In this document: piece after piece, positions 17,113 through 30,838 of the stretch
How the letters are laid out: every line of letters starts with the position of its first letter
How positions within the stretch are numbered: position 1 is the stretch's first letter
Source: Corallococcus macrosporus
GTDB lineage: Bacteria; Myxococcota; Myxococcia; Myxococcales; Myxococcaceae
Direction: 5' to 3'
Assembly (NCBI RefSeq): GCF_017302985.1
Contig: NZ_JAFIMU010000010.1
Span: 434,001 to 498,000, forward strand
Length of the DNA stretch: 64,000 nt
Program-made: the position numbers and the translations under genes
Notes under the pieces: generated by a model
What the model was told of the DNA's origin: nothing
Database searches by the model: none
Seen by the model: the letters and a program-made list of their open reading frames with translations, nothing else

Positions 17113-17447
17113 TCACTTCTCCTCGATTGGGGTCCCAAAGATGGAAGTCAGGGTGCGGCGGCGTAACACAGCCCCTGGCCGGCGCCAATGCGCAAGGCCC
17201 CTCTGGGCAGCAGCGTGCGCATGGCCGGGACGCGTGGCCACCCCACCCCGGCCTCCGTCTGACGGGAGCTGGCCGGGGCGGTGGCGTCGCGATGCGGAAA
17301 AGGGGCTGGCGGCGGCCGGGACCCGGGGGGAGCGGGCTGTTGGGGACTTCACGTCCCGGGGAGGCGCTCCCCGGCCGGGCCGCCGTCCTGGAGGGGTGCG
17401 TGTGGGATTCAAGTGACGGGAGGGCCGGATGGCGCCATGCTCGGGGG
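17113..17447. other. intergenic region without a supported gene (335 bases)
   Basis: This gap separates the Nudix gene from the divergent small XRE-type regulator. A reading frame runs in from the regulator's frame, but its translation is Gly/Arg/Pro-rich with no conserved segment, so I treat it as untranslated. I saw no convincing promoter, terminator or inverted repeat. Promoters for both flanking genes must lie here. Confidence 0.6.
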
Positions 17448-17684
17448 ATGACACAGAGTCGGAGAGAGCGGGCCGAAGCGCTTGGCGCCGCGCTGAAGGC
17501 AGCGCGGCAGCAGGCGGGGCTCTCCATGGAGGAAGTCGCCGAGCATCTGGAACTGGGCGTGGAAGTCCTGGCCCGCGTCGAGCGAGGGGTGATGGTGCCG
17601 ACCATCCCCACGCTGAGCCGGCTGTGCGCCCTGATGAAGCTGGACCCGGACAGCCTGCCGGACCTCCCGGAGCTGAGTGACTGA
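17448..17684 (+). CDS. small XRE-family helix-turn-helix regulator
   Basis: A 78-residue protein that is essentially one Cro/C1-type HTH domain: ALGAALKAARQQAGLSMEEV, then AEHLELGVEVLARVERGV and PTIPTLSRLCALMKLDPD. The ATG at 17448 places the HTH immediately after a short basic N-terminus, as usual for single-domain regulators. The longer frame from 17127 adds about 107 low-complexity residues and is rejected. Without a partner domain it may bind DNA as a dimer and repress itself. Target genes are unknown; it is divergent from the Nudix gene and converges with the MaoC-like gene. Confidence 0.85.
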   Translation: MTQSRRERAEALGAALKAARQQAGLSMEEVAEHLELGVEVLARVERGVMVPTIPTLSRLCALMKLDPDSLPDLPELSD

Positions 17685-17732
17685 CGCGGCTGGCGGGCCC
17701 CTCACCGGCCCGCCGGCGCGTCGGCCGCCCCT

Positions 17733-18605
17733 TCAGCCCAGCCGCCCCACGAGGTGCGGCTTTCCCTCTTCCGACAGCACCCGGAACGCCACGCCCGCGG
17801 ACTCGCGAGCCGTCTGGAACGTCACCCGGGAGGGCAGGAAGAGGGGCTTCTTGAAGTCGCACTCCAGGCCCAGCGCGTCCGCGTGGCCCGCCTCCCCCAG
17901 CTCCGCCACGCACCTCGCGAGCGTCCACATGCCGTGCGCGATGGCGCGCGGGAAGCCGAAGGGCTTCGCGGTGACGGCGGTGAGGTGGATGGGATTGAAG
18001 TCGCCGGAGGCCCGCGCGTAGCGGCGTCCGGTGTCGGCGGGGATGCTCCAGGACGCGGGCCGGCTGGACGCGAAGCGAGGGTCCTCGGGAGGCGGGGCCT
18101 TGCGAGCGCCGTCCTTGTCCTTCCGGGCGGGACCGCGGCGCAGCATGGTGCTGACGGCCTCCCAGAGCAGCTCGCCGGTGTCCTGGGCCTCCACGCGCGT
18201 CTGGATGTCGAACTCATGGCCGGCGGGGACTTCGCGCTGGCCGTCGAAGCGGCAGGCCACGGTGAGCGCGGTGGTGTCCGGCACGCGGCGGTGCTGCCGC
18301 AGGTGGTTGCGCACGTGCACGATGCCCACGGCGGAGTAAGGGAAGTCGGGCAGGCCCAGCAGGCTCAGGTGCAGCGGCGTCGCGAGCACCTGCGGGTACG
18401 TGAGCGGCAGGAAGCCATCGGCATCGAAGCCGCACGCGGTGCGGTAGCGCTCCAGCAGCACGGGCGAAGCACGGCATCCGTGCGCCCGCAGCGTCAGGTC
18501 CGGCAGCGTGGCGCGGTTCCGCGACTTCCCGAAGGGAACGGCCGCGCGCAGAAGCGTGGCGGGCATCGACGGGAGCGCGTGCAGGTCGAGGATGGGGGCG
18601 GACAT
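17733..18605 (-). CDS. MaoC-like acyl dehydratase (double hot-dog)
   Basis: A 290-residue protein with two hot-dog halves. The C-terminal half carries the hydratase motif YARASGDFNPIHL (about residue 200), containing the Asp-His pair of R-specific enoyl-CoA hydratases, followed by FGFPRAIAHGMWTLA. The N-terminal half lacks a second full motif, as in two-domain eukaryotic-type hydratase 2. It likely hydrates enoyl-CoA or enoyl-ACP thioesters or dehydrates 3-hydroxyacyl thioesters. The segment GLPDFPYSAVGIVHVRNHLR, which holds the first hot-dog strands, fits this fold. No fatty-acid genes flank it, so pathway and chain length are unknown. Confidence 0.82.
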   Translation of the reverse strand: MSAPILDLHALPSMPATLLRAAVPFGKSRNRATLPDLTLRAHGCRASPVLLERYRTACGFDADGFLPLTYPQVLATPLHLSLLGLPDFPYSAVGIVHVRNHLRQHRRVPDTTALTVACRFDGQREVPAGHEFDIQTRVEAQDTGELLWEAVSTMLRRGPARKDKDGARKAPPPEDPRFASSRPASWSIPADTGRRYARASGDFNPIHLTAVTAKPFGFPRAIAHGMWTLARCVAELGEAGHADALGLECDFKKPLFLPSRVTFQTARESAGVAFRVLSEEGKPHLVGRLG

Positions 18606-18657
18606 GCGGCGGATTCTCCGCCACCCGCCCGCGCCGCGCGCGGGATTTGTGAGCGCG

Positions 18658-19863
18658 TCAGCTCTTGAGGCCGTGCCGGCGCAGCAGCCGGTACAGGTAG
18701 ACGCGGTCCATGTCCGCGGCGGCGGCGGCCTGGGACACCTTGCCTCCGTGCAGCTTGAGGAGCGCTTCGACGTAGTCGCGCTCGAAGTTCTCCAGCGCCC
18801 GGCGTCGTGACTCCGCGTACGTCAGCGACGGGTCCACCGCGCGGGGCACGGCGGGAGTCAGGGGATTCACGCCATCGGGTGTCGTCGGCGGCAGCGCGTC
18901 CTGGAAGACGAGGCAGCGCTCCAGGTGGTTGCGCAGCTCACGCACGTTGCCAGGCCAGGCAGCGCGCTGGAGCCTCGCGAGGAAGTCCGGCGTGGTGAGC
19001 TTCTCCAACTGCTCGGGCGTGGCGCCCAGCCCCGCGAGGATTCGCTCGACGATGAGCGGGATGTCCTCCGTGCGCTCGCGCAGCGACGGGATGGGGATGC
19101 CCACCACCGCGAGGCGGAAGTAGAGGTCCGCCCGGAAGCGGCCCGCCTGGACCTCCTGGCGCAGGTCGCGGTGCGTGGCCGCGATGACCCGCACGTTGAC
19201 CGGCTGGTAGGTGTTGGAGCCCAGGCGGCGGATCTCCCGGTTCTCCAGCACGCGCAGCAGCTTCGGCTGGAGCTCGGCGGGCAGCTCGCCAATCTCGTCC
19301 AGGAAGATGGTGCCGCCGTCGGCTTCTTCGAAGGCGCCCACGCGGCGCTGGATGGCGCCGGTGAAGGCCCCCTTCTCGTGGCCGAACAGCTCGCTCTCCA
19401 GCAGGTTGGCCGGGAGCGCTCCGCAGTCCACGACGAGGAAGGGCGCGTTCGCGCGGGCTCCGGCGCGGTGGATGGCGTGTGCCGCTCGGCTCTTTCCGGT
19501 GCCCGTCTCCCCTTCCAGCAACACCGTGGCGTTGCATGCCGCCGCGCACGCCATGCGCTCGAAGCTGGCGCGCGTCGCGGCGGAGGTGGCCACCAGGTCT
19601 CCGAAGGTCGCCCGCACCGGCACGGCCTCCGGCTCCAGCGGGAGCGGCGCCACCGCGTCCCTCGCTTCGTGGCGCGCGGGAGGATGCGTGCCCGTGGCTC
19701 CCCCCCGCCCCCGGGCCCTCGATTGACGCCACCGGAGCCCGTCCACGTACGTCCTGGGACGCTCATCCGGGGCCCGCGCGTGCGCCCCCTTCTGCTCCAG
19801 CTTCAGCTCGCAGTGGAAACGCGACACGGCGGACTCCTCGTTCGACAGGTTCATTGAGGACAC
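18658..19863 (-). CDS. sigma-54-dependent activator with a truncated, degraded FHA domain
   Basis: The central AAA+ domain is complete: GETGTGKS Walker A (about 118-125), the sigma-54 contact loop GAFTGA (about 164-169), [12 protein letters not shown] Walker B and the [15 protein letters not shown] region. A Fis-type HTH ([20 protein letters not shown]) ends the protein. The first 60 residues look like the second half of an FHA domain ([13 protein letters not shown], then RTYVDGLR), but the N-terminal strands and the usual SRNGT core are missing, followed by Arg/Gly-rich sequence. FHA domains normally bind phosphothreonine from protein kinases, so signal input is probably altered. The GTG at 19863 and ATG at 19854 are both possible starts. 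The di-haem gene ends 40 bases upstream. Confidence 0.85.
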   Translation of the reverse strand: MSSMNLSNEESAVSRFHCELKLEQKGAHARAPDERPRTYVDGLRWRQSRARGRGGATGTHPPARHEARDAVAPLPLEPEAVPVRATFGDLVATSAATRASFERMACAAACNATVLLEGETGTGKSRAAHAIHRAGARANAPFLVVDCGALPANLLESELFGHEKGAFTGAIQRRVGAFEEADGGTIFLDEIGELPAELQPKLLRVLENREIRRLGSNTYQPVNVRVIAATHRDLRQEVQAGRFRADLYFRLAVVGIPIPSLRERTEDIPLIVERILAGLGATPEQLEKLTTPDFLARLQRAAWPGNVRELRNHLERCLVFQDALPPTTPDGVNPLTPAVPRAVDPSLTYAESRRRALENFERDYVEALLKLHGGKVSQAAAAADMDRVYLYRLLRRHGLKS

Positions 19864-19902
19864 GGTTCCCCCCGGGACCGGTGGCGTGTGGTGGACGGCG
19901 CT

Positions 19903-21657
19903 TCAGTAGGCGCGGAGGATCTTCAGGCGCCAGCCTTGCGGCCACAGCTCGTCGTAGCGGCCGCGGTAGCCGCTGTAGTCCGAGCCGTACAGCTGCGACT
20001 CGCTCGCGGTGCTCGGGCGCCAGACGGCCGTGTAATAGGTCTGCCCGTTCACCACGTACGGCTCCAGCAACTTCAGGCGCCAGCCCTGCGGCCACAGCGA
20101 GTCATACGTCGCGCGGTAGGACGCGTACGTGACGCCGTACACCTGGATCTCGCCCTCGGTGCTCGGGCGCCAGACGGCCGTGTAGTAGGTCTGGCCATTC
20201 ACCACGTACGGCTGGAGCAGCTTCAGGCGCCAGCCCTGCGGCCAGAGCGAGTCGTACGTCGAGCGGTACGACGCATAGGTCGCGCCGTAGATTTGAATCT
20301 CCCCCTCGGTGCTCGGGCGCCAGACGGCCGTGTAGTAGGTCTGCCCGTTCACCACGTACGGCTGGAGGATCTTCAGGCGCCAGCCCTGCGGCCACAGCTC
20401 GTCGTACTTCGCGCGGAAGGCCGTGTACGTGGCGCCGTAGAGCTGGAGCTCCCCTTCCGTTCCCGGGCGCCAGACGGCGTTGTAGAGCACCTGCGTGCCC
20501 ACCACGTACGGCTGCAGCGTGTGCAGGCGCCAGCCCTGCGACCAGAGCTGATCATACTTCTCGCGGTACTCCGCGTAGGTGCGGGCGTAGGCCTGGAGCT
20601 CCGACTGCGTGCCCGGCTCCCAGACGGCGGTGAAGGTGCCCGGGAGGTTGGGGACGCCCACGTCCGTGTACTGCGTGATGCGGCATGCGGACGTGTTGGG
20701 CAGCGGCACCTCGTTGCGGCGCAGCGCGCAGGCGCGGATGGCGGCGGCGGCGCTCGCGTTGTTCGCGTCGTAGTACGTGGTGCCCGGCATCATCCAGATG
20801 GGCGACGCGGGCGAATGCGGGTTCTTCGCCACCTCCGACGTCGCGGTCGCGCGGATGCCCAGGTCCAGCGCCACGCCGTCGTCGTAGCCCAGCTGGTTGT
20901 TCGTGCCCATGCGGTGGCAGCCCAGGCACACGTTGCCGGCGACCTCCACCTTGTAGGCCTTCCACGTCGCGAAGTCCGCGCCGATGAAGCGGTAGGGCTG
21001 GTCGTGGTTGAAGCCGACGTCGCCCGCGCCCGGCAGCTTGTTCACGCCCGTCACCTGCGTCAGGTACGGCGAGCGGATGAGCGCGCCGTTGTCATGGCAG
21101 CGCACGCAGCGGATGGACGCCGTGTCCGCTGGCGTCTTCCAGCTCCACGCGCCCGTGCCCTTGGAGGGGGCCTTCACATCCGCGCCGTAGAGCGTGCCCA
21201 GCGCCTGGTAGAAGCAGGTGGCGCCGTTCTTCTTGTTCGTCTGGATGACGGCGATGTCGCCGTAGTAGTTCGCTGCGTTCCCCTGCTTGCGGCAGTGCGC
21301 GACGATGGACACGTCCGCCGTGTCCTTCAGCACCTGGAAGCGGCTGCCCGGGTCACACTGCTCGTTGAGCCGGTTGGGCCGGTCACACTTGCCGTTGAGG
21401 TGGTTCGTCGTGGGCACCACCGTGCCCAGCTCGCAGTTGAAGTCCGGCACCGTGGCGCCGATGGCCGCGTCGCACTTGGCCGCGTACTGCTCCAGCGTGT
21501 CCGACAGCGCCGACGTCTGCTGCGCGAGGACGGGCTCGCCGGAGGACGACACGAGCCGGTGCTCGGCGTTCACTCCGGTGCCTTCGCCACACGCACCCAG
21601 TCCGGCCGTGACGGCCAGGCCCAGCAGGGCCCACGCCGCACGCAACGAAGTCTTCAT
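19903..21657 (-). CDS. di-haem cytochrome c-like lipoprotein with five BTRD1-type repeats
   Basis: A 584-residue lipoprotein (lipobox LGAC after MKTSLRAAWALLGLAVTAG). It has two c-type haem motifs, CVRCH (184-188) and CLGCH (244-248), in a roughly 330-residue N-terminal domain with other cysteines. The C-terminal 240 residues are five tandem 50-residue units with the pattern YTAVWRPSTEGEIQ...Y...YDSLWPQGWRLKLLQPYVV, which I recognise as resembling bacterial tandem repeat domain 1 of polyglycine hydrolases. The haem part suggests periplasmic electron transfer or peroxide chemistry; the repeats probably bind a polymer or partner. I know of no function for this combination. The ATG at 21657 gives the signal peptide. 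Confidence 0.8.
   Translation of the reverse strand: MKTSLRAAWALLGLAVTAGLGACGEGTGVNAEHRLVSSSGEPVLAQQTSALSDTLEQYAAKCDAAIGATVPDFNCELGTVVPTTNHLNGKCDRPNRLNEQCDPGSRFQVLKDTADVSIVAHCRKQGNAANYYGDIAVIQTNKKNGATCFYQALGTLYGADVKAPSKGTGAWSWKTPADTASIRCVRCHDNGALIRSPYLTQVTGVNKLPGAGDVGFNHDQPYRFIGADFATWKAYKVEVAGNVCLGCHRMGTNNQLGYDDGVALDLGIRATATSEVAKNPHSPASPIWMMPGTTYYDANNASAAAAIRACALRRNEVPLPNTSACRITQYTDVGVPNLPGTFTAVWEPGTQSELQAYARTYAEYREKYDQLWSQGWRLHTLQPYVVGTQVLYNAVWRPGTEGELQLYGATYTAFRAKYDELWPQGWRLKILQPYVVNGQTYYTAVWRPSTEGEIQIYGATYASYRSTYDSLWPQGWRLKLLQPYVVNGQTYYTAVWRPSTEGEIQVYGVTYASYRATYDSLWPQGWRLKLLEPYVVNGQTYYTAVWRPSTASESQLYGSDYSGYRGRYDELWPQGWRLKILRAY
19906..20640 (-). repeat. five tandem 150-base units coding the C-terminal repeats
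   Basis: The segment GGCGCCAGCC recurs at 19927, 20077, 20227, 20377 and 20527, an exact 150-base period (50 codons). Units 3 and 4 are most alike; the first-translated unit (highest coordinates) is most diverged and the last is shortened to about 43 residues. Such a tandem array could change copy number by recombination. Confidence 0.92.
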
Positions 21658-21849
21658 GATGAAATGCCTCAGTCTTCCGTGGAGACACGCGCGACGTGAC
21701 GCGCGTGGAGGCATGCCTGTGCTGCTCCGTCAGCCGACGGCCGGACCTGTGACCCGGGACCCCTCCCGGGCGTGTTCCCGCACCCCTCATGGGCCTTTAC
21801 GCCGGGGTGTCTGGATATTCCCGGACATTTCCCGGGGCTTTTCCGGGGG

Positions 21850-24080
21850 TCAGCGGACCGTGAGCTCCACCACGAACTCCGCGGCGGCATCGCCCTCGCG
21901 CGCGGCGTCCACCACGTCGGGCCGTTCGTCGCCCACCCACAGCCCCAGCACGTCGTACACCAGCCACTGCGCCAGGGACCGGGAGGCCCCCTGGACAGCG
22001 TCGCGCGGCACGCCGGACAGGGCGCCCTGCGTCTCCATCAGCGCCCGGGCCAGCCGCGCGGGAACCACCCAGCACTCCGGGCGCACGAAGGCGGGCACCA
22101 GGAAGAGGCAGTACGCGGCCTCCGTGCGGCCGAGCAGCGCGTCCAGGCGCTCCCGGCCCAGGCGGAACGAGGGCAGCCACTGGCCCTCCCCGCGCTGCTC
22201 CAGCTTCGCCACCGGCACGCGGACGACGCGGCGCGTGCGCACGAAGCCCTCGCGCTCCACGGACACGACGAAGGCCACCTCCGTGCCTCCGTCCGAAGGC
22301 GGCGCCGGCTGACGGTGCACGGCCATGGACAGGGACAGCGGCGAGGCCACCAGCGAACCCAGGTCCGCCTGCGCGCGCTCCAGCTCCGAGCGCAGCCCTT
22401 CGAGCAGCCCCGCGACCAGCTCCGAGGTCTCCTCGCGGAAGCGCTGTGGGTGCCGCTGGGTGACGTCCACCTCCACGCGCCCCACCGCGCCCACGAGCAG
22501 GTCCTCCAGGTCGCGGTCGCGCAGCCACGTGCGTCCGCCCATGGGCACCGCGCGCGTCGCGTGCAGGTGACGCAGGGAGGCGGTCAGCGTCGCGGGCTCG
22601 GAGGAATCGACGGGGGGCGCGTGCTTCCCCTCCCCTGCGCCCGCCTGCAGGAAGGCCTGGAGCGAACGGGCGCGGAAGCGTGCCCGGGGAGACGGGTGCT
22701 CCAGCAGACGGCGCACCTGCCGGCGGTCCGTGGCGGTGCGCACGAGCGCCAGCGTGGCCAGCTCCGCCTCCGAGGACGCCTCGTCCGGCGCGCACCACAG
22801 GAGGAACTCGATGGCGGCCTTGCGCAGCACGGGCTTGCGGCCCATGCGCCAGGTCACCTCCTTGCGCCAGGCGACCAGCCCATCCAGCCCGGGCCGCGCG
22901 GGCGTGCGGAAGCGCGGCCACATCTCCGCGCACTCCTCCGCCAGCCACACCAGGTGCGTGAAGCCGGGCAGCGACTCCAGCTTCGCGCGGGCGCGGGTGC
23001 GCCGCTCGAAGGCCTCCGGCACGCCGCGCCGCACGGAGGCGCGGAACAGCCGCTCCTCCAGCCACAGCAGCGTGAGCGCCAGCGCGGGCTCGGCCTTGCG
23101 CATCGTGGCCTGGCAGTGGTCGAGCACGAAGCGCGCGTGGCCCAGGTCGGCGGCCGTCTCGAAGTCGCTCTGCACGAGCGCGCCCAGGGCCCCGCGCAGT
23201 CCGTCCACCGGAGAGCTGTCGAAGAGCGTGAGCAGGTCGCAGAGGTTCTCCACCACCGCGGGCGGTCCGCCCACCTCCACGGTGCGCGCCAGCAGGAGCC
23301 CCGCGCGAGAGCACCAGTCCGGCTCCTTGCGCCCGTTGGGGTAGCACGCGAGGAAGCCGCGCATGCCGCCGCGGCCGTCCGGGGACGTGGCCAGCGCGAA
23401 GAGGCGCTCGCCCAGCACTTCACTGGCCTCGCGCCAGGGGATGCGGGCGGCGCGGGTGCGGATGAAGTCGGTGAGCTTGTCGCGGCCGCCGTCGCGCGTG
23501 TCCGGGAGCAGGGAGCGCAGCTGCTCCAGCAGGTCCACGGACTTCGCCCCGGTGCCCATGACGTACTTGAGGTCCACCTCCACCGTGTCCTGGAAGCGCA
23601 GCGCGCGGCCGTCGTAGGTGCAGGGCACGCCGCGCACCATCGTGGACAGCGCCTCCGGGTGGCGCTTGAGGTGGCGCGTCAGCACCGTGGAGACGGTCAC
23701 GGTGCTCTCACGCTGGATGCGCTCGGCGTTCTCCGTGTCGCCTGCTTCGCGGAGCGCCGTCACGGCGGCGTGCTGCCGCGCGAGCAGCTGCTTCAGCAGG
23801 CCCGGGCGCGGTTCCTCGTAGGGCCAGAGCAGCTCGCTGAGGGTGGACAGCAGGAAGAGGAGCTCCGCCGGGGTGCGATCGCCCGAGGACAGCCGCTCCC
23901 ACGCGGCGGCCTGAGCGCGCGTGCGCTCCTCCAGGGACGCCCCGCGCACCCAGCGGGCGAAGTCCTCGCGCCACTCCGCGCTCGACGCCACGGCCTCTTG
24001 CGGCGCTACCGAGGCAACGCGCGCATGGAGGGCCTGGAGCGCTTCAGGCCAGGAGGCTTCCACCATGGGCTGCGACAGGC

Positions 24081-24084
<4 letters not shown>
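21850..24084 (-). CDS. large protein of unknown function, coupled to the YdeP-like oxidoreductase
   Basis: I do not recognise this protein of about 744 residues. It has no signal peptide or membrane span and looks like an alpha-helical cytoplasmic protein for the first two thirds (many Leu/Glu/Arg heptad-like helices, e.g. LLFLLSTLSELLWPYEEPRP). A more beta-rich end follows (VAFVVSVEREGFVRTRRVVR). There is a PCTYDGRALRFQDTVEVDLK segment near residue 175. A GTG start at 24084 overlaps the oxidoreductase stop as GTGA, the usual sign of translational coupling; an ATG at 24066 is the alternative. The overlap suggests the two act together, but its job is unknown. Downstream to 21715 I see only CCCGG-rich short repeats. 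Confidence 0.75.
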
Positions 24085-26441
<2,357 letters not shown>

Positions 26442-26622
26442 GTCCCACCTCTTCGCGCGGCCGGACTCTACCCCGCCCGCGCCTTTCCGGCAGGCCGGGG
26501 GCCTTCCGTCGCCGCCACCCGGGTAAACCACTATTTCAAGCCTAGCGGGGAGCATGCAGGATGGACTTCACGCGGAGTGCCCCCCGGCGCTCCGCGTCAC
26601 CCCCGCTTCAGGAGGCACCCCC

Positions 26623-27054
26623 ATGAAGGCCTTCCGTTCCGCCGTCGTCGCCGCGCTGTTCCTGTCCCTCCCCGCCCTGGCCGCCCCGGTGGTCCACAGC
26701 ATCTGGTCCAGCCACGGCCTCTACGTCTTCGACAACACCGGCCACTACAACGTGACCAGCTCCAACACGGTCGTCAGTTGGAACCAGTCCACGAACACCG
26801 CGTTCGTGAACTTCCACGGGTTCGCGGGCGGCAACGAGTATGACTTCGAGCTGGTGGGCTCGCCCGCGAGCGCGACGAGCGGCTTCGACATCACCGGGCT
26901 GTGGAACATCCGCCGCAACGGAGGCCTCATCTGCACCGGCTGCCAGGGCACCGCGTACGGCCTGGACCAGCCGGTGGGCAGCTACATCAAGTTCTACGAC
27001 GCCACCAACGTGTTCCACTTCAGCGCCTTCGTGGACGCCCGCAAGGACTACTGA
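26623..27054 (+). CDS. small secreted protein of unknown function
   Basis: A 143-residue protein with a clear signal peptide (MKAFRSAVVAALFLSLPALA) and a mature region rich in aromatic and Asn/Ser/Thr residues: SIWSSHGLYVFDNTGHYNV, AFVNFHGFAGGNEYDFEL and a CTGC pair. The composition suggests an all-beta secreted or surface protein. I know no family. AGGAGG precedes the ATG at 26623 at normal spacing and fixes the start; the frame upstream to 26554 is not supported. It lies divergent from the YdeP-like gene and ahead of hutU with its own ribosome site, probably as a separate transcript. Confidence 0.75.
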   Translation: MKAFRSAVVAALFLSLPALAAPVVHSIWSSHGLYVFDNTGHYNVTSSNTVVSWNQSTNTAFVNFHGFAGGNEYDFELVGSPASATSGFDITGLWNIRRNGGLICTGCQGTAYGLDQPVGSYIKFYDATNVFHFSAFVDARKDY

Positions 27055-27183
27055 CGCACGGCGTCCAGTGGGCCACGGGGTGACGCCGTCCATGCACGGC
27101 ATCCCCCCGCGGCCCCGGAGCTTCGGTTAGGGTGCCCGCATCCAGCGCCCTTTTCCGGCGCCCCCTTCTCAGGAGTCTTCCGC

Positions 27184-28839
<1,656 letters not shown>

Positions 28840-28849
28840 AGTGCGCCGG

Positions 28850-29569
28850 ATGCCAGGACGCGTCCGAGCCTTCGTGATGACCGCGGTGATGGGTGTGCTC
28901 GCAGGCTGCGCGCCCACCACCGCCGGGCCCATGGTGATGCGCATGGGCCCGGGCATGCCCCAGGAGAACTTCTTCCAGCTGGGCCTGCGCGCCGGCCCCC
29001 GCCTCAACGCCCCGCAGCTGTCGGAGCGCGGGGAGAACGGCGCCTTCCAGGGCGACGCGAAGCCCTTCCATTCCGACCAGTGGGGCCTCAACCTCGACGG
29101 CTCGGTGACGGTGCCCGTGGGCGACCAGCTGTCGTGGCACCTGGGCCTGCAGGGCGAGTTCATCGGCCTGCCCGTGCCCGGCTACGGCGTCTACACCGGG
29201 CTGTCGTACTACGTCGGCTCGGAGCGGTTCGGCCTGGCCCCGGCCCTCTCCGTGCGGGGCGCGTCCAACTTCGGCCTGGGCGATACCAACAGCACCAGCA
29301 GCCTGTTCGGCGTGGAGGCCACCTGCGCGCTCACCGTGCAGCCGGAGCCCGGCATGTCGCTGGGCCTGGTGCCGTTCTTCAGCGTGCAGCAGTCGCTGGT
29401 GAACCCCGGCTCGCAGGTGACGACGCACTTCTACGGCGCCGTGGTGGCGGCGCAGCTCAAGTTCGGTGAGAGCCGCACGAAGCTGGAGCTGTCCGGCGGC
29501 TTCGGCCGGGCGCATTCAGGTGACACGAGCTGGAACGCGCCCGTCGCGGGCGTGCGCGGAGGACGCTAG
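28850..29569 (+). CDS. lipoprotein of unknown function inside the hut operon
   Basis: A 239-residue lipoprotein with signal RVRAFVMTAVMGVLAGC (lipobox LAGC). The mature protein is beta-rich with alternating patterns (WGLNLDGSVTVPVGDQLSWH, GVYTGLSYYVGSERFGLA, LELSGGFGRA), as in small outer-membrane barrels or barrel-like lipoproteins. No family is recognised. It begins about ten bases after hutU and ends three bases before hutI, so it is co-transcribed with histidine catabolism; whether it aids uptake is a guess. A GTG at 28841 is an alternative start that adds three residues; neither has a good ribosome site, suggesting coupling to hutU. Confidence 0.72.
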   Translation: MPGRVRAFVMTAVMGVLAGCAPTTAGPMVMRMGPGMPQENFFQLGLRAGPRLNAPQLSERGENGAFQGDAKPFHSDQWGLNLDGSVTVPVGDQLSWHLGLQGEFIGLPVPGYGVYTGLSYYVGSERFGLAPALSVRGASNFGLGDTNSTSSLFGVEATCALTVQPEPGMSLGLVPFFSVQQSLVNPGSQVTTHFYGAVVAAQLKFGESRTKLELSGGFGRAHSGDTSWNAPVAGVRGGR

Positions 29570-29572
29570 AGC

Positions 29573-30838
29573 ATGGAAGCCCTGGACCTGTGGGTGCGCA
29601 ACACCTCCGAGGTGCTCACCGTGGAGGGCACCCACCGGGAGCCCGCGGAGGATGCCCTCACCCCCCGCCCGGGCGCGGGCATCGGCGTGAAGGACGGCCG
29701 CGTGGCCTATGTGGGCCCGGAGTCCGGCCTGCCGAAGGGCGCGCTCACGGACGCGACGGAGGTCATCGACGCGGAGGGCGGCTTCGTGGGCCCGGGCTTC
29801 GTGGATCCGCACACGCACCTGGTGTTCGCGGGCGAGCGCTCGCGCGAGTTCGACCTGCGCAACCAGGGCGCCACGTACCTCGAAATCGCCAAGGCGGGCG
29901 GCGGCATCGTCAACACGGTGAGCGCCACGCGCGCGGCGAGCGAGGAGGAGTTGGCCACGCTCGCCCTGCCCCGCCTGGAGCGGCTGCTCGCGCAGGGCGT
30001 GACGACCGCCGAGGTGAAGAGCGGCTACGGCCTGTCGCTGAACGACGAGCTCAAGATGCTGCGCGCGGTGCGCCGCTTGAGCGCGTTGTCGCCGCTGGAG
30101 CTGGTGCCCACGCTCCTGTGCGCGCACGCCGTGCCCGCGGAGTACAAGGATCGCCGCGCCGAGTACCTGGACCTCTGCATCAACGAAATCCTGCCCGCCG
30201 TGGCGCGCGAGGGCCTGGCGCGCTTCTGCGACGTCTTCACGGAGGAGAGCGCCTTCACCGTGGACGAGTCGCGCCGGCTGCTCAACGCGGCGAAGGCGCT
30301 GGGGCTCACGCCGCGCCTGCACGCGGATCAGCTCACCGCGTGTGGCGCGTCCGCGCTGGCCGCGGAGGTGGGCGCCGCCAGCGCGGACCACCTGGAGCAG
30401 GTGACGGACGAGGGCATCCGCGTGCTCGCCGCCGCGAACGTCACCGCCGTCCTCGTGCCCACCTCCACCCTCTTCCTGCGCATGCGCCCCTACGCGCCCG
30501 GCCGGAAGCTACGCGACGCGGGCGTCAACATTGCTTTGGGTTCAAACGTGAACCCCGGTTCTTCCATGACGGAGAACACGGCGCTGGTGCTGGGGCTCGC
30601 CTGCCTGGAGAACGGCCTGTCAGCCGCCGAGGCCTACTGGGCCGCCACCCGAGGGGCCGCGCAATGCTTGGGGTTGCAACGGCAGGGGCGACTGGCCGTG
30701 GGTGATGCGGGCGACCTGGTGGTGTTCGCCTGTCGCAGTCACCGGCATCTGCCTTATCATCTGGGTATCAGTCACGCGCGCGTGGTGGTGAAGGGTGGAC
30801 GTGTGGTGTTTCGCGCGCGAATGAATCACTGCTCCTGA
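29573..30838 (+). CDS. hutI: imidazolonepropionase
   Basis: The 421-residue protein is a metal-dependent amidohydrolase of the HutI family: PGFVDPHTHLVFAGERSREF holds the first metal ligands, EVKSGYGLS is family-specific, and HADQLTACG and ALGSNVNPGS supply further active-site residues. It hydrolyses 4-imidazolone-5-propionate to N-formimino-glutamate, the third step of histidine degradation. It follows the hut-operon lipoprotein by three bases. The GSNVNPGSS stretch replaces the more common GSDFNPGS; the change from Asp to Asn beside the metal site is worth noting but may be neutral. Confidence 0.95.
   Translation: MEALDLWVRNTSEVLTVEGTHREPAEDALTPRPGAGIGVKDGRVAYVGPESGLPKGALTDATEVIDAEGGFVGPGFVDPHTHLVFAGERSREFDLRNQGATYLEIAKAGGGIVNTVSATRAASEEELATLALPRLERLLAQGVTTAEVKSGYGLSLNDELKMLRAVRRLSALSPLELVPTLLCAHAVPAEYKDRRAEYLDLCINEILPAVAREGLARFCDVFTEESAFTVDESRRLLNAAKALGLTPRLHADQLTACGASALAAEVGAASADHLEQVTDEGIRVLAAANVTAVLVPTSTLFLRMRPYAPGRKLRDAGVNIALGSNVNPGSSMTENTALVLGLACLENGLSAAEAYWAATRGAAQCLGLQRQGRLAVGDAGDLVVFACRSHRHLPYHLGISHARVVVKGGRVVFRARMNHCS

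Noticed and set aside
17127-17447. 107-residue N-terminal extension of the XRE regulator
   Set aside because: Gly/Pro/Arg low-complexity translation with no conserved segment; the HTH starts normally from 17448.
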